From NCBI GenBank assembly GCA_004557735.1, contig SFFV01000002.1, positions 105,043 through 169,042 on the forward strand: a stretch of 64,000 nucleotides of DNA, written 5' to 3'. This DNA comes from Clostridiales bacterium (lineage in GTDB: Bacteria; Bacillota; Clostridia; Oscillospirales; Oscillospiraceae). How positions within the stretch are numbered: position 1 is the first letter of the stretch; the number at the start of each line of letters is the position of its first letter. Position numbers and translations under genes: made by a program. Under the pieces are notes generated by a model. It did no database searches, was not told where the DNA came from, and worked only from the letters and a program-made list of their open reading frames with translations. Below are positions 32,348 through 42,094 of the stretch, in pieces.

Positions 32348-33393
32348 TTTGCTTCCCTCGTAATTTTGCGGCGCAGCTGTCCGCAGGATGCATCCACATC
32401 GCTGCCGAGACGCCGCCGTATGGTCGTGTTGACTCCGTTCTTCGTAAGTATATTCACAAAACGCTTGAGATTCTCCGGCTTGGATGGCTCAAAGCTGCGT
32501 TCATCGACATGGTTGAGCGGAATGAGATTGACGTGCGCCGCGAGCGGCTTTACCCGCCGGGCAAGAAGCTCTGCCTGCTCCGGAGAGTCGTTTACGCCGT
32601 CAATCATTGCATATTCAAACGATATGCGCCGTCCGGTTTTGTCATAGTAGTCTTTGCATTTTCGAAACAGTTCGTTTACGCCGCGGCCGCGGTTGGCCGG
32701 CATAATGCGGCTTCGCGTTTCGTCGTCCGGCGCGTGCAGCGATACGGAGAGCGTGATTTGGAGATCGCGCTCTGCCAGATCGTCAAACCGCTCCGTCAGC
32801 CCGCAGGTGGAGAGCGAAATGTGCCGCATGCTGATGTTGCGCCCCTCCGGGTGGTTGATGAGCTCCAGAAACCGCATGACGGTATCGAAATTATCCAGCG
32901 GCTCTCCGATGCCCATCAATACGATGTGCGAAACCGGAAGGCCGGATTCCTTTTCGGAAAACAGCACCTCGTCCAGCATTTCCGAGGGCGTAAGATTCCG
33001 TACAAGCCCGCCGATGGTCGAAGCGCAGAAGGCGCACCCCTGCCGGCAGCCGACCTGTGAAGAGATGCAGACCGTATTCCCGTAGTGATACCGCATGACG
33101 ACCGTTTCCACGGCGTTTCCGTCCTGAAGCTCCCAGAGAAATTTGATCGTCCCGTCCTCGGCGGACTGCTGTTTCCTGAGCACGCGAGGCGCGGAGAGCG
33201 TACAGCGCTCGGAAAGCTTCTGCCGGAGCGCACGGGGGAGATTCGTCATTTCATCCCAGGAGCCGCAGCCGGCGGAAAACCAGCGAAAAAGCTGTTTTGC
33301 CCGATACGCCGGCTGGCCAAGCGAACGGAGATACGCCGCCAGCTCGTCCGGAAGCATGGATTTGATATCAATTTTTTCGGTCTGTTCAGCCAT
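32344..33393 (-). CDS. rlmN: dual-specificity 23S rRNA/tRNA adenine-C2 methyltransferase
   Basis: 349 residues, radical SAM enzyme methylating A2503 of 23S rRNA and A37 of some tRNAs. The iron-sulfur cysteines are Cys116, Cys120 and Cys123 (CRQGCAFC). GEPLDNFD is the SAM-binding GEP motif. The C-terminal cysteine in DVDASCGQL is the methyl-transfer cysteine. It overlaps rsmB by 8 bases. Confidence 0.97.
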   Translation of the reverse strand: MAEQTEKIDIKSMLPDELAAYLRSLGQPAYRAKQLFRWFSAGCGSWDEMTNLPRALRQKLSERCTLSAPRVLRKQQSAEDGTIKFLWELQDGNAVETVVMRYHYGNTVCISSQVGCRQGCAFCASTIGGLVRNLTPSEMLDEVLFSEKESGLPVSHIVLMGIGEPLDNFDTVMRFLELINHPEGRNISMRHISLSTCGLTERFDDLAERDLQITLSVSLHAPDDETRSRIMPANRGRGVNELFRKCKDYYDKTGRRISFEYAMIDGVNDSPEQAELLARRVKPLAAHVNLIPLNHVDERSFEPSKPENLKRFVNILTKNGVNTTIRRRLGSDVDASCGQLRRKITREAK

Positions 33394-34684
33394 TTCGTCT
33401 CATACGGCAATAGAAAAAGCCGTCCGTATCATATTCCTGCGGCATAATGAGCCGCTGTTCCTCGCGGATAAAATTCGGATGATCGTGAAGAAATTCTTCC
33501 ACAACATCCTCGTTTTCCTCACGGAAAACGGTGCAGGTGGAGTATAGAAGCGTCCCGCCGAGCCGGACACACGCGGCTGCCCCGTCCGCGATCCGCTTCT
33601 GAATTGCCGGAAGTCCGGCAAGCGCTTTGGGATCTTTGTAACGGATCTCCGGCTTTTTCCGAATCACGCCCATACCGGAGCAAGGTACGTCCGCAATCAC
33701 AAGATCAAAGCTCTCCCGGAGCGCTTCATACGGTCTGGATGCGTCCATCGGCGCCGTGCGGATGATGGAAAAGCCGAGTCTTTCGGCGTTTTCCTCCACA
33801 AGGCGAAGTTTCTTCGCATGGAGATCGCAGGCGAGAATTTCCCCTTCATTTTCCATAAGCGAAGCGCAGAGGAGACTCTTTCCGCCGGGCGCGGAGCAGA
33901 CATCCAGCACGCGCATCCCCTTGCGCGGTGCAGCGCACAGCACGCTCATCGCCGCCGCGGCGTCCTGCACAAAAAACTCACCCTCGGCAAAACCGGGAAG
34001 AGCGGAAGCGCTGCCTTTTGCCTCTACGCATACGGATACGCGGGAAAGCTCACTGACATGCGCATGGATGCCTGCCGCAGCAAAACGTTCCACAAGCGAC
34101 GACGGGTCGCCGAACCGGGTATTTACCGAGACCGTGAGCCGGGGCGCGCGGTTGTTCGCTGCGAAGAAAGCGCAGGCTTCTTTATAGCCCAGCTCAGAGA
34201 GCATGCGCTCACAAAGCCACAACGGGTGGCTGAAGCGGACGGAAAGCTCCTGTGCTGTTCCTTTGTTCGGGATCTCCGGGAGTTTATCCCGGTTTTCGGT
34301 AATGCGGCGCAGCACAGCATTCACCAGACCTCCGGCGCGGGAGCCGGAGCGCTTTGTCTGCTCGACCGCCTCATTGACCGCCGCCGATACGGGTATTTTA
34401 TCCATAAACAGCAGCTGGCAGACGCCGAGCCGGAGAATATCCAGCAGCTGCGGCTCGATCTTCGCCACGGGAACGGTGGAATAGCAGCCAATATAATAAT
34501 CGCAAAGCGCCGCATTTTGCAGCACATCCAGGCAGAGCTTTGTACAGAGCGCGCTGTCGCGTTCATCCAAAGAGAACTTATCCGCCGCCGTCTGGATCGT
34601 CTGCTGCGACCAGGCATCAAACCGTCGGCACCGGGCGAGGACATACAGCGCCGCCTCGCGGGCGTTTGATACACCGTCAGCCAT
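33386..34684 (-). CDS. rsmB: 16S rRNA m5C967 methyltransferase RsmB
   Basis: 432 residues. The N-terminal NusB-like domain (about 1-130; ALYVLARCRRFDAWS) precedes the Rossmann fold with DVCSAPGGKSLL. The two functional cysteines are in DVPCSGMGVI and YSTCTVFREENEDVV. It overlaps fmt by 8 bases, part of the tightly coupled def-fmt-rsmB-rlmN series. Confidence 0.96.
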   Translation of the reverse strand: MADGVSNAREAALYVLARCRRFDAWSQQTIQTAADKFSLDERDSALCTKLCLDVLQNAALCDYYIGCYSTVPVAKIEPQLLDILRLGVCQLLFMDKIPVSAAVNEAVEQTKRSGSRAGGLVNAVLRRITENRDKLPEIPNKGTAQELSVRFSHPLWLCERMLSELGYKEACAFFAANNRAPRLTVSVNTRFGDPSSLVERFAAAGIHAHVSELSRVSVCVEAKGSASALPGFAEGEFFVQDAAAAMSVLCAAPRKGMRVLDVCSAPGGKSLLCASLMENEGEILACDLHAKKLRLVEENAERLGFSIIRTAPMDASRPYEALRESFDLVIADVPCSGMGVIRKKPEIRYKDPKALAGLPAIQKRIADGAAACVRLGGTLLYSTCTVFREENEDVVEEFLHDHPNFIREEQRLIMPQEYDTDGFFYCRMRRNG

Positions 34685-35600
34685 CTGCCTTCATCGGGTG
34701 ACCGAGCAGAAACGCGGCAGCGCTCATGCGCTTCTTTCCGGCCGCCTGTACCTCGGTAATGCGAAGCGACCTTCCGCCGCCGCAGGCGACCTCGATGCCC
34801 GCCTTTCCCGCGGAAATGATCTTCCCGGGCGCGAGCGCCGTTCTCGTATCGGTGTATTCCGCGCCGAACACACGGAAGGACACGCCGCCGAGCTCCGTTG
34901 TGGCAACCGGCCACGGGTTCAGTCCGCAGATGTGCTTTACGATCTCACGCGGCGATTTATTCCAGTCAATCGGACTCATATTCTTATCGAGCATTTTTGT
35001 ATAGGTAGCGTCCGCTTCGTTCTGCGGAACACGAATGACACTGCCGGAAGCGATCTTCCGAACCGTCTCTGCAAGAAGCTCCGCGCCGAGCGTTTTGAGC
35101 CGGTCAAAGAGCTCTCCGGCCGTTTCAAACTCCCCGATCTCCGTTTCCCGCGCGGCGATCACATCGCCGGCGTCCATCGCCGCCGCCATATACTGCACAG
35201 AAACGCCGGTCGTTTTGTCTCCGTTGAGCACCGCCCACTGGATCGGCGCGGCGCCGCGATATTTCGGCAGCAGCGAGCCATGGACATTGATGCTGCCGTA
35301 TTTTGCCACATCGAGAAACGCCTGCGGCAGAATGCGTCCGTAGGCGACAACCACAAGAAGCTCCGGCGCGAGCGTGCGAAGAAGCTCCGTTGCCGCGCCA
35401 TCCTTGAAGGTGACGGGCTGATATACGGGAATACCGCGCTCTGCGGCCAGTGTTTTTACCGGAGAAAAACTCTCCTGCATGCCGCGTCCCCGCGGCTTGT
35501 CCGGCTGCGTAAAAACGGCGGCCACATCTTCCCCGGCTTCCAGAAGGGCGCGCAGCGATTCTTCCGCAAAGTCCGGCGTACCCATAAAAACGATTCTCAT
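34677..35600 (-). CDS. fmt: methionyl-tRNA formyltransferase
   Basis: 307 residues. It formylates initiator Met-tRNA. FMGTPDFAEESL at the start, NVHGSLLPKYRGAAPIQWAV with the catalytic Asn/His, and DAGDVIAARETEI are diagnostic. The C-terminal OB-like domain begins near residue 207. The ATG overlaps def by 4 bases. Confidence 0.97.
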   Translation of the reverse strand: MRIVFMGTPDFAEESLRALLEAGEDVAAVFTQPDKPRGRGMQESFSPVKTLAAERGIPVYQPVTFKDGAATELLRTLAPELLVVVAYGRILPQAFLDVAKYGSINVHGSLLPKYRGAAPIQWAVLNGDKTTGVSVQYMAAAMDAGDVIAARETEIGEFETAGELFDRLKTLGAELLAETVRKIASGSVIRVPQNEADATYTKMLDKNMSPIDWNKSPREIVKHICGLNPWPVATTELGGVSFRVFGAEYTDTRTALAPGKIISAGKAGIEVACGGGRSLRITEVQAAGKKRMSAAAFLLGHPMKADG

Positions 35601-36109
35601 TCCCTGCCGTCCCCGCCGTAAAGCTCTTCCATTTCCTCATCCGTGTACATACGCGTCGCACGGTCGGTAAACAGTATGCCGTCAAGATGGTCGATCTCGT
35701 GGCAGAAGCAGCGCGCGGTGAGTCCGGTACCCTCGACCTCAAAGGTGTTGCCGTTTCGGTCCTGTGCGCGGACTTTGACGTGGTTCGGGCGTTTGACGGC
35801 GCCGTACCGCTCCGGCAGGCTCAGGCAGCCCTCGCCGCCCTCCTGCTCTCCATCCCGTTCAATGATTTCCGGGTTCACAAGCTCAATATAATACTCGCTC
35901 TCCCCTTCCGGGACGTTCGTTTCCATCACGATGCAGGCGCGGCGGATAATGCCGACCTGCGGCGCGGCGAGACCGACGCCGTTCGCCTGCGCAAGCGTCT
36001 CCTTCATATCGTCCAAAAGCTGATGCAGCCGCCCGTCAAAGGCCGTGTACGGACGACAGACCTTTCGCAGCGCAGGGTTTTCCTCCGTAAGAATGTTTCT
36101 AAGCGCCAT
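35597..36109 (-). CDS. def: peptide deformylase
   Basis: 170 residues from the ATG at 36109 with SD GGAGTG; a GTG nine bases upstream is in frame but lies on the SD. The three metal motifs are GVGLAAPQVG (44-53), EGCLSLP (93-99, Cys95 metal ligand) and HEIDH (137-141). It removes the formyl group from nascent chains, coupled to fmt. Confidence 0.97.
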   Translation of the reverse strand: MALRNILTEENPALRKVCRPYTAFDGRLHQLLDDMKETLAQANGVGLAAPQVGIIRRACIVMETNVPEGESEYYIELVNPEIIERDGEQEGGEGCLSLPERYGAVKRPNHVKVRAQDRNGNTFEVEGTGLTARCFCHEIDHLDGILFTDRATRMYTDEEMEELYGGDGRE

Positions 36110-36114
36110 AGTAT

Positions 36115-38580
36115 TCACTCCATCGGGTTATAGTCGGCAAAGACCGATACACCCTTATATTCTTTTGCGGTATTGCATTGAATGAGCAGACCGGACACAA
36201 GCGTCCGAATCTCCTTATCGAACCGGCAATGCAGCGTTACGCGGTAGCGATATCGGTTGCTGACTCTCACAACCGGCAGCGGCGCGGGCCCGAGCACCGC
36301 TGCGTCTCTCCGGTCGCGAAGCTCCGATCTCATCCGGTCGCGGATGTAGGCGCAGCACCGAAGGACGGCGGATTCATCCTGCGCCGACACGGTAACGGTC
36401 ACAATATCGGAAAACGGCGGGCAGTTCTGCAGCCGGCGGAGCTCGATCTCCTCGGCATAAAATCCCTCGTAGTCCTGCCGGGACGCCAGGACGATGACCG
36501 GGTTGCGCGGCGTGAACGTCTGGATGATCGCCCGTCCGGGCTTTGTTCCGCGGCCGGAACGCCCGACAACCTGCGTGATCAGCGAAAAGCAACGCTCCCC
36601 TGCGCGGTAATCGCCGCAGTACAGGAGCTGATCGGCGGAAATGACGCCGACAAGCGTCACGTTTTCAAAGTCCAGACCCTTGGTGACCATCTGCGTGCCA
36701 ATGAGGATCGGTACCTTCTTCTCCCGGAACTGCGAGAAAATCTTTTCGTGCGAGCCGGCGGGGGATACGGAATCCGCGTCCATGCGCAGGATCTCAACAT
36801 CCGGCAGTGCTTCGCGCAGATGCTCCTCGAGTTTTTGCGTGCCGGTACCGAACTGATTGAGTATTCCGCCGCATTCGGGACAGGCATCGTCCAGCGGGCG
36901 GGTATAGCCGCAGTGGTGGCAGACGAGGCGCCGGTTGGCGCTGTGCCATGTGAGATTCACGCTGCAATGCGGACAGGTGTAGGTATAGCCGCACTCGCCG
37001 CAGGCAACAAGGCTTGCCGCGCCGCGGCGGTTCAAAAACAAAATGCTCTGCTCGCCGCGGGAAATGTTTTCCCGTAGTTCATGCAGCAGTTCGCCGCTTA
37101 CTTCGCCGCTGTTTCCGCCGCGGAGCTCCTGACACATATTCACAATGCGTACAGAGGGAAGCTTCCGGTCGTTGAAGCGGCTTTTCAGGGTGAACAGATG
37201 ATATACGCCCTTTTCGGCGCGGTAGCGGCTCTCCACATCCGGCGTTGCGCTGCCGAGGACCAAAAGCGCATTGGAAGATGCGCAGCGGTATTTGGCGGCG
37301 TCGCGGGCATGGTAGCGCGGGGAGTTTTCGGATTTGTAGGCGTACTCCTGCTCTTCATCGATGATGATAAGGCCAAGATCGCTGCACGGGGCAAAAACGG
37401 CGCTTCTCGTGCCGACCACGACCCGCGCCCGGCCGGTTTTGATCCGCTTCCACTCATCAAAGCGCTCACCGACGGCAAGAGAGCTGTGCAGCACCGCAAC
37501 ATCGTCTCCGAAATAGGAAGAGAAAATACGAATCATCTGCGGCGTGAGCGCGATTTCCGGGACGAGCAGGATGGACGCCTTACCTTTTCGGAGCATGGCG
37601 TCGATCAGATGAATGTATACCGACGTCTTGCCGCTTCCGGTAACGCCGTAAAGCAGCGACGCCGACGCATGCTCGCCGTCATACAAGGAGAGGATACCGT
37701 CAAACGCCGCGCGCTGCTCTTCGTTAAGTTTTGGCAGCGGCGACCTCTCTTCGCTGCGGATGCCGGAGCGGCGGAACACCTCGTCCCGGGTAATTTCCAC
37801 CATACCCGCTTTAACCAGCGCGTTGACGGAAGCGGACGAAGCGCCCGTGAAATAACAAAGCTCGGAAAACGATACGCGCTCGAGCGTACACAAAAGACGC
37901 AGGCACGCGCTTTGCAGCGGCGCACGCTTTTCGCGGCGGTCCGCGGCGGCTTGCGCATCCTCCGGCGAAACGGCCAGAGAAACCATGCGGATCTTCTTGT
38001 CGCCGACACGGCGCTTTTCCCGGCTGTCTGTTTCCAGTACGCCCTTATGCACAAGCGAACGCAGCGCGCGCGCCGGGCTTGAATCTTCAAAAAGCCGTTC
38101 AAGATCCGCCAGCGGACAGCTCCCGCCGTGAGCGAATACCGCATCGAGAACAAGCTGTTCCTGCGCAGACTTTCCTGCCGCGGCATACGCGCTCTCCCGG
38201 TCGAAACCGGCGCAGAGTGTATATACCGACTCCATCTGGTACCAGAGCCCGGCGGGGAGCATAGCGTGCACGGCATCATACACCGTGCAGAAATACCGTT
38301 CCCGCAGCCAGAGCGCCAAACGGATCATCTCCGGAGAAAGGACGGGCGCGGCGTCCAGCACGGACGCAATACTCTTCAGCCGTATGCCGGGCTGTGCCGT
38401 GCCGAGAGACAGGACAATTCCCTCCGTGCGGCGGTTGCCGCTGCCGAACGGGACAACGACACGCACTCCCGGAACAACTTTATCCGTGAGCGCGGGCGGA
38501 ATACGGTAGTCAAACGGCCGGTCTACCCAGTACGCCGCAGCGGCGACGGCAATTTTTGCCGCGGCCGGCGAATCAGTCAT
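36115..38580 (-). CDS. priA: primosomal protein N' (replication restart helicase)
   Basis: 821 residues. The N-terminal DNA-binding part is followed by a superfamily-2 helicase with Walker A GVTGSGKTS and Walker B DEEQE. Inserted zinc-binding cysteines lie in CGECGYTYTCPHC and CHHCGYTRPLDDACPECGG. GTQMVTKGLDFENV is motif V-like. It reloads the replisome at stalled forks. It overlaps rpoZ by 8 bases. coaBC, found between rpoZ and priA in Bacillus, is missing. Confidence 0.96.
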   Translation of the reverse strand: MTDSPAAAKIAVAAAAYWVDRPFDYRIPPALTDKVVPGVRVVVPFGSGNRRTEGIVLSLGTAQPGIRLKSIASVLDAAPVLSPEMIRLALWLRERYFCTVYDAVHAMLPAGLWYQMESVYTLCAGFDRESAYAAAGKSAQEQLVLDAVFAHGGSCPLADLERLFEDSSPARALRSLVHKGVLETDSREKRRVGDKKIRMVSLAVSPEDAQAAADRREKRAPLQSACLRLLCTLERVSFSELCYFTGASSASVNALVKAGMVEITRDEVFRRSGIRSEERSPLPKLNEEQRAAFDGILSLYDGEHASASLLYGVTGSGKTSVYIHLIDAMLRKGKASILLVPEIALTPQMIRIFSSYFGDDVAVLHSSLAVGERFDEWKRIKTGRARVVVGTRSAVFAPCSDLGLIIIDEEQEYAYKSENSPRYHARDAAKYRCASSNALLVLGSATPDVESRYRAEKGVYHLFTLKSRFNDRKLPSVRIVNMCQELRGGNSGEVSGELLHELRENISRGEQSILFLNRRGAASLVACGECGYTYTCPHCSVNLTWHSANRRLVCHHCGYTRPLDDACPECGGILNQFGTGTQKLEEHLREALPDVEILRMDADSVSPAGSHEKIFSQFREKKVPILIGTQMVTKGLDFENVTLVGVISADQLLYCGDYRAGERCFSLITQVVGRSGRGTKPGRAIIQTFTPRNPVIVLASRQDYEGFYAEEIELRRLQNCPPFSDIVTVTVSAQDESAVLRCCAYIRDRMRSELRDRRDAAVLGPAPLPVVRVSNRYRYRVTLHCRFDKEIRTLVSGLLIQCNTAKEYKGVSVFADYNPME

Positions 38581-38785
38581 CCGTTTTTTCCAGCGTCAGC
38601 TTGCCGGAATACACCTCGTCGATCGCCATCGAGACCGGTTTTTTATCAAGAATCTCGCCGTTTTCCTCGGCGTTGTTCGCGATCTGACGGGCGCGGCGCG
38701 CAACAAGATTCACAAGAAGATAGCGGCTGCCAACCTTATCAACAAGGCTCGCCATCGGGGGATAAAGCATCATAACTGATTCCAT
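38573..38785 (-). CDS. rpoZ: RNA polymerase omega subunit
   Basis: 70 residues. MLYPPMASLVDKVGSRYLLV followed by RARQI, then DEVYSGKLTLEK, matches Firmicute omega. It stabilises the beta' subunit. It lies 46 bases after gmk; that gap holds a small perfect hairpin, CCGGTA-TT-TACCGG (38797-38810). Confidence 0.93.
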   Translation of the reverse strand: MESVMMLYPPMASLVDKVGSRYLLVNLVARRARQIANNAEENGEILDKKPVSMAIDEVYSGKLTLEKTDD

Positions 38786-38831
38786 TCCTTTCTGATCCGG
38801 TATTTACCGGTGAAAAACATTGTATGGGGTT

Positions 38832-39383
38832 TTATTTGTCGAGGATGGCTCCGAGCTCGCGGGAGGCGCGGTCCGGGTCATCGTTGATCACGGTATAATC
38901 ATAGTTCGGAGCAGCCTCCATCTCGCGCCGCGCGGTTTCGAGCCGCGCACGGATCGTATCCTCCGATTCCGTCCCACGGCCGCGGAGACGGCGTTCAAGC
39001 GCATCCAGCCCCGGAGGGGCAAGGAACACGGTAACGGCTTCGGGCAGCTTCTGCTTCACCTGCGCCGCACCCTGAATCTCGATGTCCAGTATCACGGACA
39101 CGCCTCGCTCCAGCCGGGCACAGACCTGCGACTTCGGCGTACCGTAGCAGTTGCCGACAAACTCGGCGTGCTCGAGAAGCTCGTCATTTCGGATCATTTC
39201 CTCAAAATGTTCGCGGGAAACGAAAAAGTAATCGACGCCCTCTCTCTCTCCGGGGCGCGGCGGCCGCGTTGTGGCGGATACGGAAAACTCCACATTCTCC
39301 CGTTCCGCCATCATCTTTCCGATCACGGTGGATTTCCCGCAGCCGGAGGGTCCGGAAATCACCAACAGCTTACCGCGTTTCAT
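38832..39383 (-). CDS. gmk: guanylate kinase
   Basis: 183 residues. The P-loop is SGPSGCGKST (about 9-18); SATTRPPRPGEREGVDYFFV binds GMP. It phosphorylates GMP to GDP. It overlaps remA by 4 bases (ATGA), the standard remA-gmk-rpoZ order. Confidence 0.97.
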   Translation of the reverse strand: MKRGKLLVISGPSGCGKSTVIGKMMAERENVEFSVSATTRPPRPGEREGVDYFFVSREHFEEMIRNDELLEHAEFVGNCYGTPKSQVCARLERGVSVILDIEIQGAAQVKQKLPEAVTVFLAPPGLDALERRLRGRGTESEDTIRARLETARREMEAAPNYDYTVINDDPDRASRELGAILDK

Positions 39384-39652
39384 TCCTCGCCCCTCTCCCC
39401 TGCCGAAGGCTCCTCGCTGCGGCCGATCATGCGGGCGCTGACCGTTTCCGGCTGGAGAGCCGATAGGATCACATGGCCGCTGTCCATGATGATGACCGCA
39501 CGCGTTCTGCGTCCGTATGTTGCATCGATCAGCTCGCCGCGCTCGCGCACATCCTGAATGATGCGCTTAATCGGCGCAGACTCCGGACTGACAATGGCAA
39601 TCAGGCGCGAGGCGGAGACGAGATTGCCAAATCCAATGTTAATGAGCTTCAT
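39380..39652 (-). CDS. remA: RemA-family regulator (DUF370)
   Basis: 90 residues. MKLINIGFGNLVSASRLIAI and GRRTRAVIIMDSGHVILSAL define the family. In Bacillus RemA is a ring-forming DNA-binding activator of biofilm-matrix and osmoprotection genes. The C-terminal tail (SEEPSAGERGEE) is acidic and slightly longer than usual. Between yicC and gmk, as in most Firmicutes. Confidence 0.94.
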   Translation of the reverse strand: MKLINIGFGNLVSASRLIAIVSPESAPIKRIIQDVRERGELIDATYGRRTRAVIIMDSGHVILSALQPETVSARMIGRSEEPSAGERGEE

Positions 39653-39661
39653 TGCCGCACC

Positions 39662-40546
39662 TCATTCCACATTCTGCAGCTGCTCGCGGATCTTCTCGAT
39701 CTCGGACTTGAGCTCAACAACGACCTTGGCGAGAGAAGCATCGCTGCACTTGGAACCGATGGTATTGGATTCGCGGTTGAATTCCTGCACAAGAAAGTCC
39801 ATCTTCCGACCGATCGGAGAGCCTTCCTCCAGCATGGCCCGGAACTGGGCAATGTGGCTGCGGAGACGAACCGTCTCCTCATCGACCGCTGTACGGTCGG
39901 CGAAGATCGCAGCTTCGGTAATGACGCGCTGCTCGTCGAGCGAGCGATCCGCCAGAATGTCGCGCAAACGCGCTTCAAGGCGCTCGCGGTATTCCTTCAC
40001 CGTCTGCGGAGAGCGCTCTTCCACAACGGAAACCAGTCCTTCAATGGTTTCGATCTTGCCGAGCATATCCCGGCGCAGCCGGTCACCCTCGCGCTCGCGC
40101 ATAGCATTGAATTCCTCCACGGCTTTCGCCGTGATCTCCGAGAGCGCCGCGGCGGCCTTGTCCCTGTCAAGCTCGCGCCGTTCGATCATAAGTACGTCCG
40201 GGAACCGGGCGATGCTGAATGCGTTGAGCCCGCTTTCCAGCCCGAGCGTTTCGGCGATGTGCGCAACTGCGTCGCGGTAGCCGCGGGCAAGATCCTCATT
40301 CACCGAAACGACCGTCCCCGAATCCTGCGAAGCCTGCGCCGACACAAAAACATCCACCTTGCCGCGGGAAACGCCGGCGGAGACCGCCTGCTTCACCGCG
40401 TCCTCGGCAAAAAGGAAGTTTCGCGGCAGCCGAACCGAGCAGTCCAGATATCGGTTGTTCACGCTTTTCAGTTCAACCGTGATTTCCTGACCCTCTACGG
40501 AGCCTTTGGCGCTTCCGTAGCCGGTCATGCTGAGCATTTTTCCCAT
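39662..40546 (-). CDS. yicC: YicC-family endoribonuclease
   Basis: 294 residues. The conserved start SMTGYGSAKG and the C-terminal KMDFLVQEFNRESNTIGSKC region (about 245-265) identify the family. The E. coli protein is a ribonuclease affecting small RNAs. Lies 9 bases upstream of remA. A long helical middle carries many arginine/glutamate pairs. Confidence 0.93.
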   Translation of the reverse strand: MGKMLSMTGYGSAKGSVEGQEITVELKSVNNRYLDCSVRLPRNFLFAEDAVKQAVSAGVSRGKVDVFVSAQASQDSGTVVSVNEDLARGYRDAVAHIAETLGLESGLNAFSIARFPDVLMIERRELDRDKAAAALSEITAKAVEEFNAMREREGDRLRRDMLGKIETIEGLVSVVEERSPQTVKEYRERLEARLRDILADRSLDEQRVITEAAIFADRTAVDEETVRLRSHIAQFRAMLEEGSPIGRKMDFLVQEFNRESNTIGSKCSDASLAKVVVELKSEIEKIREQLQNVE

Positions 40547-40589
40547 TTCGTCCCATCTCCCAAAATATGTGAATCAACAAATCACCTTG

Positions 40590-41195
40590 TCAGATATAGC
40601 AGAAACACGGCATGCACCCGCCGGATGCGGCCATCAGCGCCATGCACGGGCAAAGGGAACCGCAGCCGAGAGTATCCAGTCCGGCGGCGCTTCCGCCGGT
40701 GAACGGACCGTTCGCCTGACTTTCCATCTGTGCGACTGCCTGACGGTATTCCGCGTTGCCGGGATCCATCGATGCCGCCTGGCGGAAATACTTGGACGCC
40801 TCATCCATCCAGCCGCGGTGATACGCGAGCGCGCCCATAAGGAAATGCCACTCGGCGTTCCGATCCACGATCGAACCGAGTATCATCTCCGCGCGGGCAA
40901 AATCGCCCGACATTATTGCGGATCGAACGTCCCGATACGGGCCGCTTGCGCTGCCGGAGGATGTGCTGCCGGGCTGCGTATAGGTCTTATGCTGCGCTCC
41001 GCCGCCCGCCCGCTCCTTTGTGATCGCGTCATACGCCTCGTTGATCTGTTTCATCTTTTCCTGTGCAAGATCGGCGAGCGGATTATTGGCGTAGTTGTCC
41101 GGGTGGTATTTCCGGGCAAGCTCACGGTATTTCTTTTTTATCTCCTCATCGGATGCCGTTCGGGAAACGCCCAGAACAACGTAAGGATCTGTCAT
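40590..41195 (-). CDS. DnaJ-domain protein with TPR-like middle and cysteine-rich tail
   Basis: 201 residues from the ATG at 41195 (SD GGGAG, 7 bases); the frame stays open to 41222. The J domain occupies residues 1-65 with HPD at 31-33. A Gly/Ser linker (about 70-95) leads to two TPR-like helix pairs (about 95-165; AEWHFLMGALAYHRGWMDEA, YFRQAASMDPGNAEYR). The tail (about 175-201) is unusual: Gly/Met-rich with six cysteines (CGSLCPC, CMPCFC), possibly membrane-inserted or metal-binding. It may recruit DnaK to a membrane client. It is next to the DUF5685 gene. Confidence 0.85.
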   Translation of the reverse strand: MTDPYVVLGVSRTASDEEIKKKYRELARKYHPDNYANNPLADLAQEKMKQINEAYDAITKERAGGGAQHKTYTQPGSTSSGSASGPYRDVRSAIMSGDFARAEMILGSIVDRNAEWHFLMGALAYHRGWMDEASKYFRQAASMDPGNAEYRQAVAQMESQANGPFTGGSAAGLDTLGCGSLCPCMALMAASGGCMPCFCYI

Positions 41196-41218
41196 TTGCT
41201 TACTCCCTGTCGGAAGGA

Positions 41219-42088
41219 TCAAAGATCCTCCGTATTTTTTCTGTTATTCTTCCACGTCCCGGCAAATACCGCGTCGGCGACGTGCGGAACACCGCAGGAC
41301 AGAATATTCTCAAGAATGGGCTTCCATGGGCTCTCCGGCAGAAGCGCCGCAGCGCTCGTCGCGCGGGAAAGAGAGAGATTCAGCGTAGTACGAATCTCTT
41401 CTTTCTCCGGCGCCGTCATGGCTTCGGAGCTGAATCGGCGGCAGAGCGGGTTATACCTTCCGTTTTTCCTGTCAGATACATAGTCATCCGCGGCGTCGAG
41501 AATGTAAACGGCACGTCCGGCATGATAAAGGACCTCCTCCTGCACGCGACGCAGCATCGGGTCCGATGCCCGGTTAGCCGGAAAGGCCATGAGTCGGGCA
41601 AAGCCGTCCGCCGCTTCGTCGAGAGACACGCTGCCGCTCTCCTCCGCCGCCGCGAGCCGGGCAAGGCACTGCCGGGCGTTTTCGTCAAACCCCGGCTGAC
41701 GGGCCGCCGCTTTGCGGTAGCTGCGCCGCAGAAGCCGGGCGGCGAGCCGGGCACTCAGCGCCCGGAAGCCCTTTTCGTCGGCGGCATCGTCCATCAATTT
41801 CCGATAGGCGAGGATGACCGTGTAATCCGCGGCGTCAAAAAGCTCCGCTGCGCCGCAGATGCACGGCTGCTTCCGCAGCGGGTGCACCGGACAGCGGCGA
41901 GAGTCAATTTTCGTCTCCGGCGTAAGGGAGAGCGCCGCGAGGAATGTCATGTCGTAGCTGACAAGGAATCGGGCCGCCGCTCCGTACCGCCGCCGGAGCG
42001 CTTCGCACAGGCCGCAGTAGACGGACCGGAACCGGCGGTATTCATTGATGCGAAGCTCGCCGATTTCCGGGCGAATATAGCCGTACAT
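41219..42088 (-). CDS. DUF5685-family protein
   Basis: 289 residues, mostly helical. MYGYIRPEIGELRINEYRRF, then VYCGLCEAL (Cys25, Cys28), and a second cluster CPVHPLRKQPCICG (about 78-91) suggest a metal site. LDAADDYVSDRKNGRYNPL later is conserved-looking, and the spaced aspartates may bind metal. Function is unknown. It lies 23 bases before the DnaJ gene and 6 bases after cdaR, so it may be part of a membrane/c-di-AMP operon. Confidence 0.8.
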   Translation of the reverse strand: MYGYIRPEIGELRINEYRRFRSVYCGLCEALRRRYGAAARFLVSYDMTFLAALSLTPETKIDSRRCPVHPLRKQPCICGAAELFDAADYTVILAYRKLMDDAADEKGFRALSARLAARLLRRSYRKAAARQPGFDENARQCLARLAAAEESGSVSLDEAADGFARLMAFPANRASDPMLRRVQEEVLYHAGRAVYILDAADDYVSDRKNGRYNPLCRRFSSEAMTAPEKEEIRTTLNLSLSRATSAAALLPESPWKPILENILSCGVPHVADAVFAGTWKNNRKNTEDL

Positions 42089-42094
42089 AATTCC

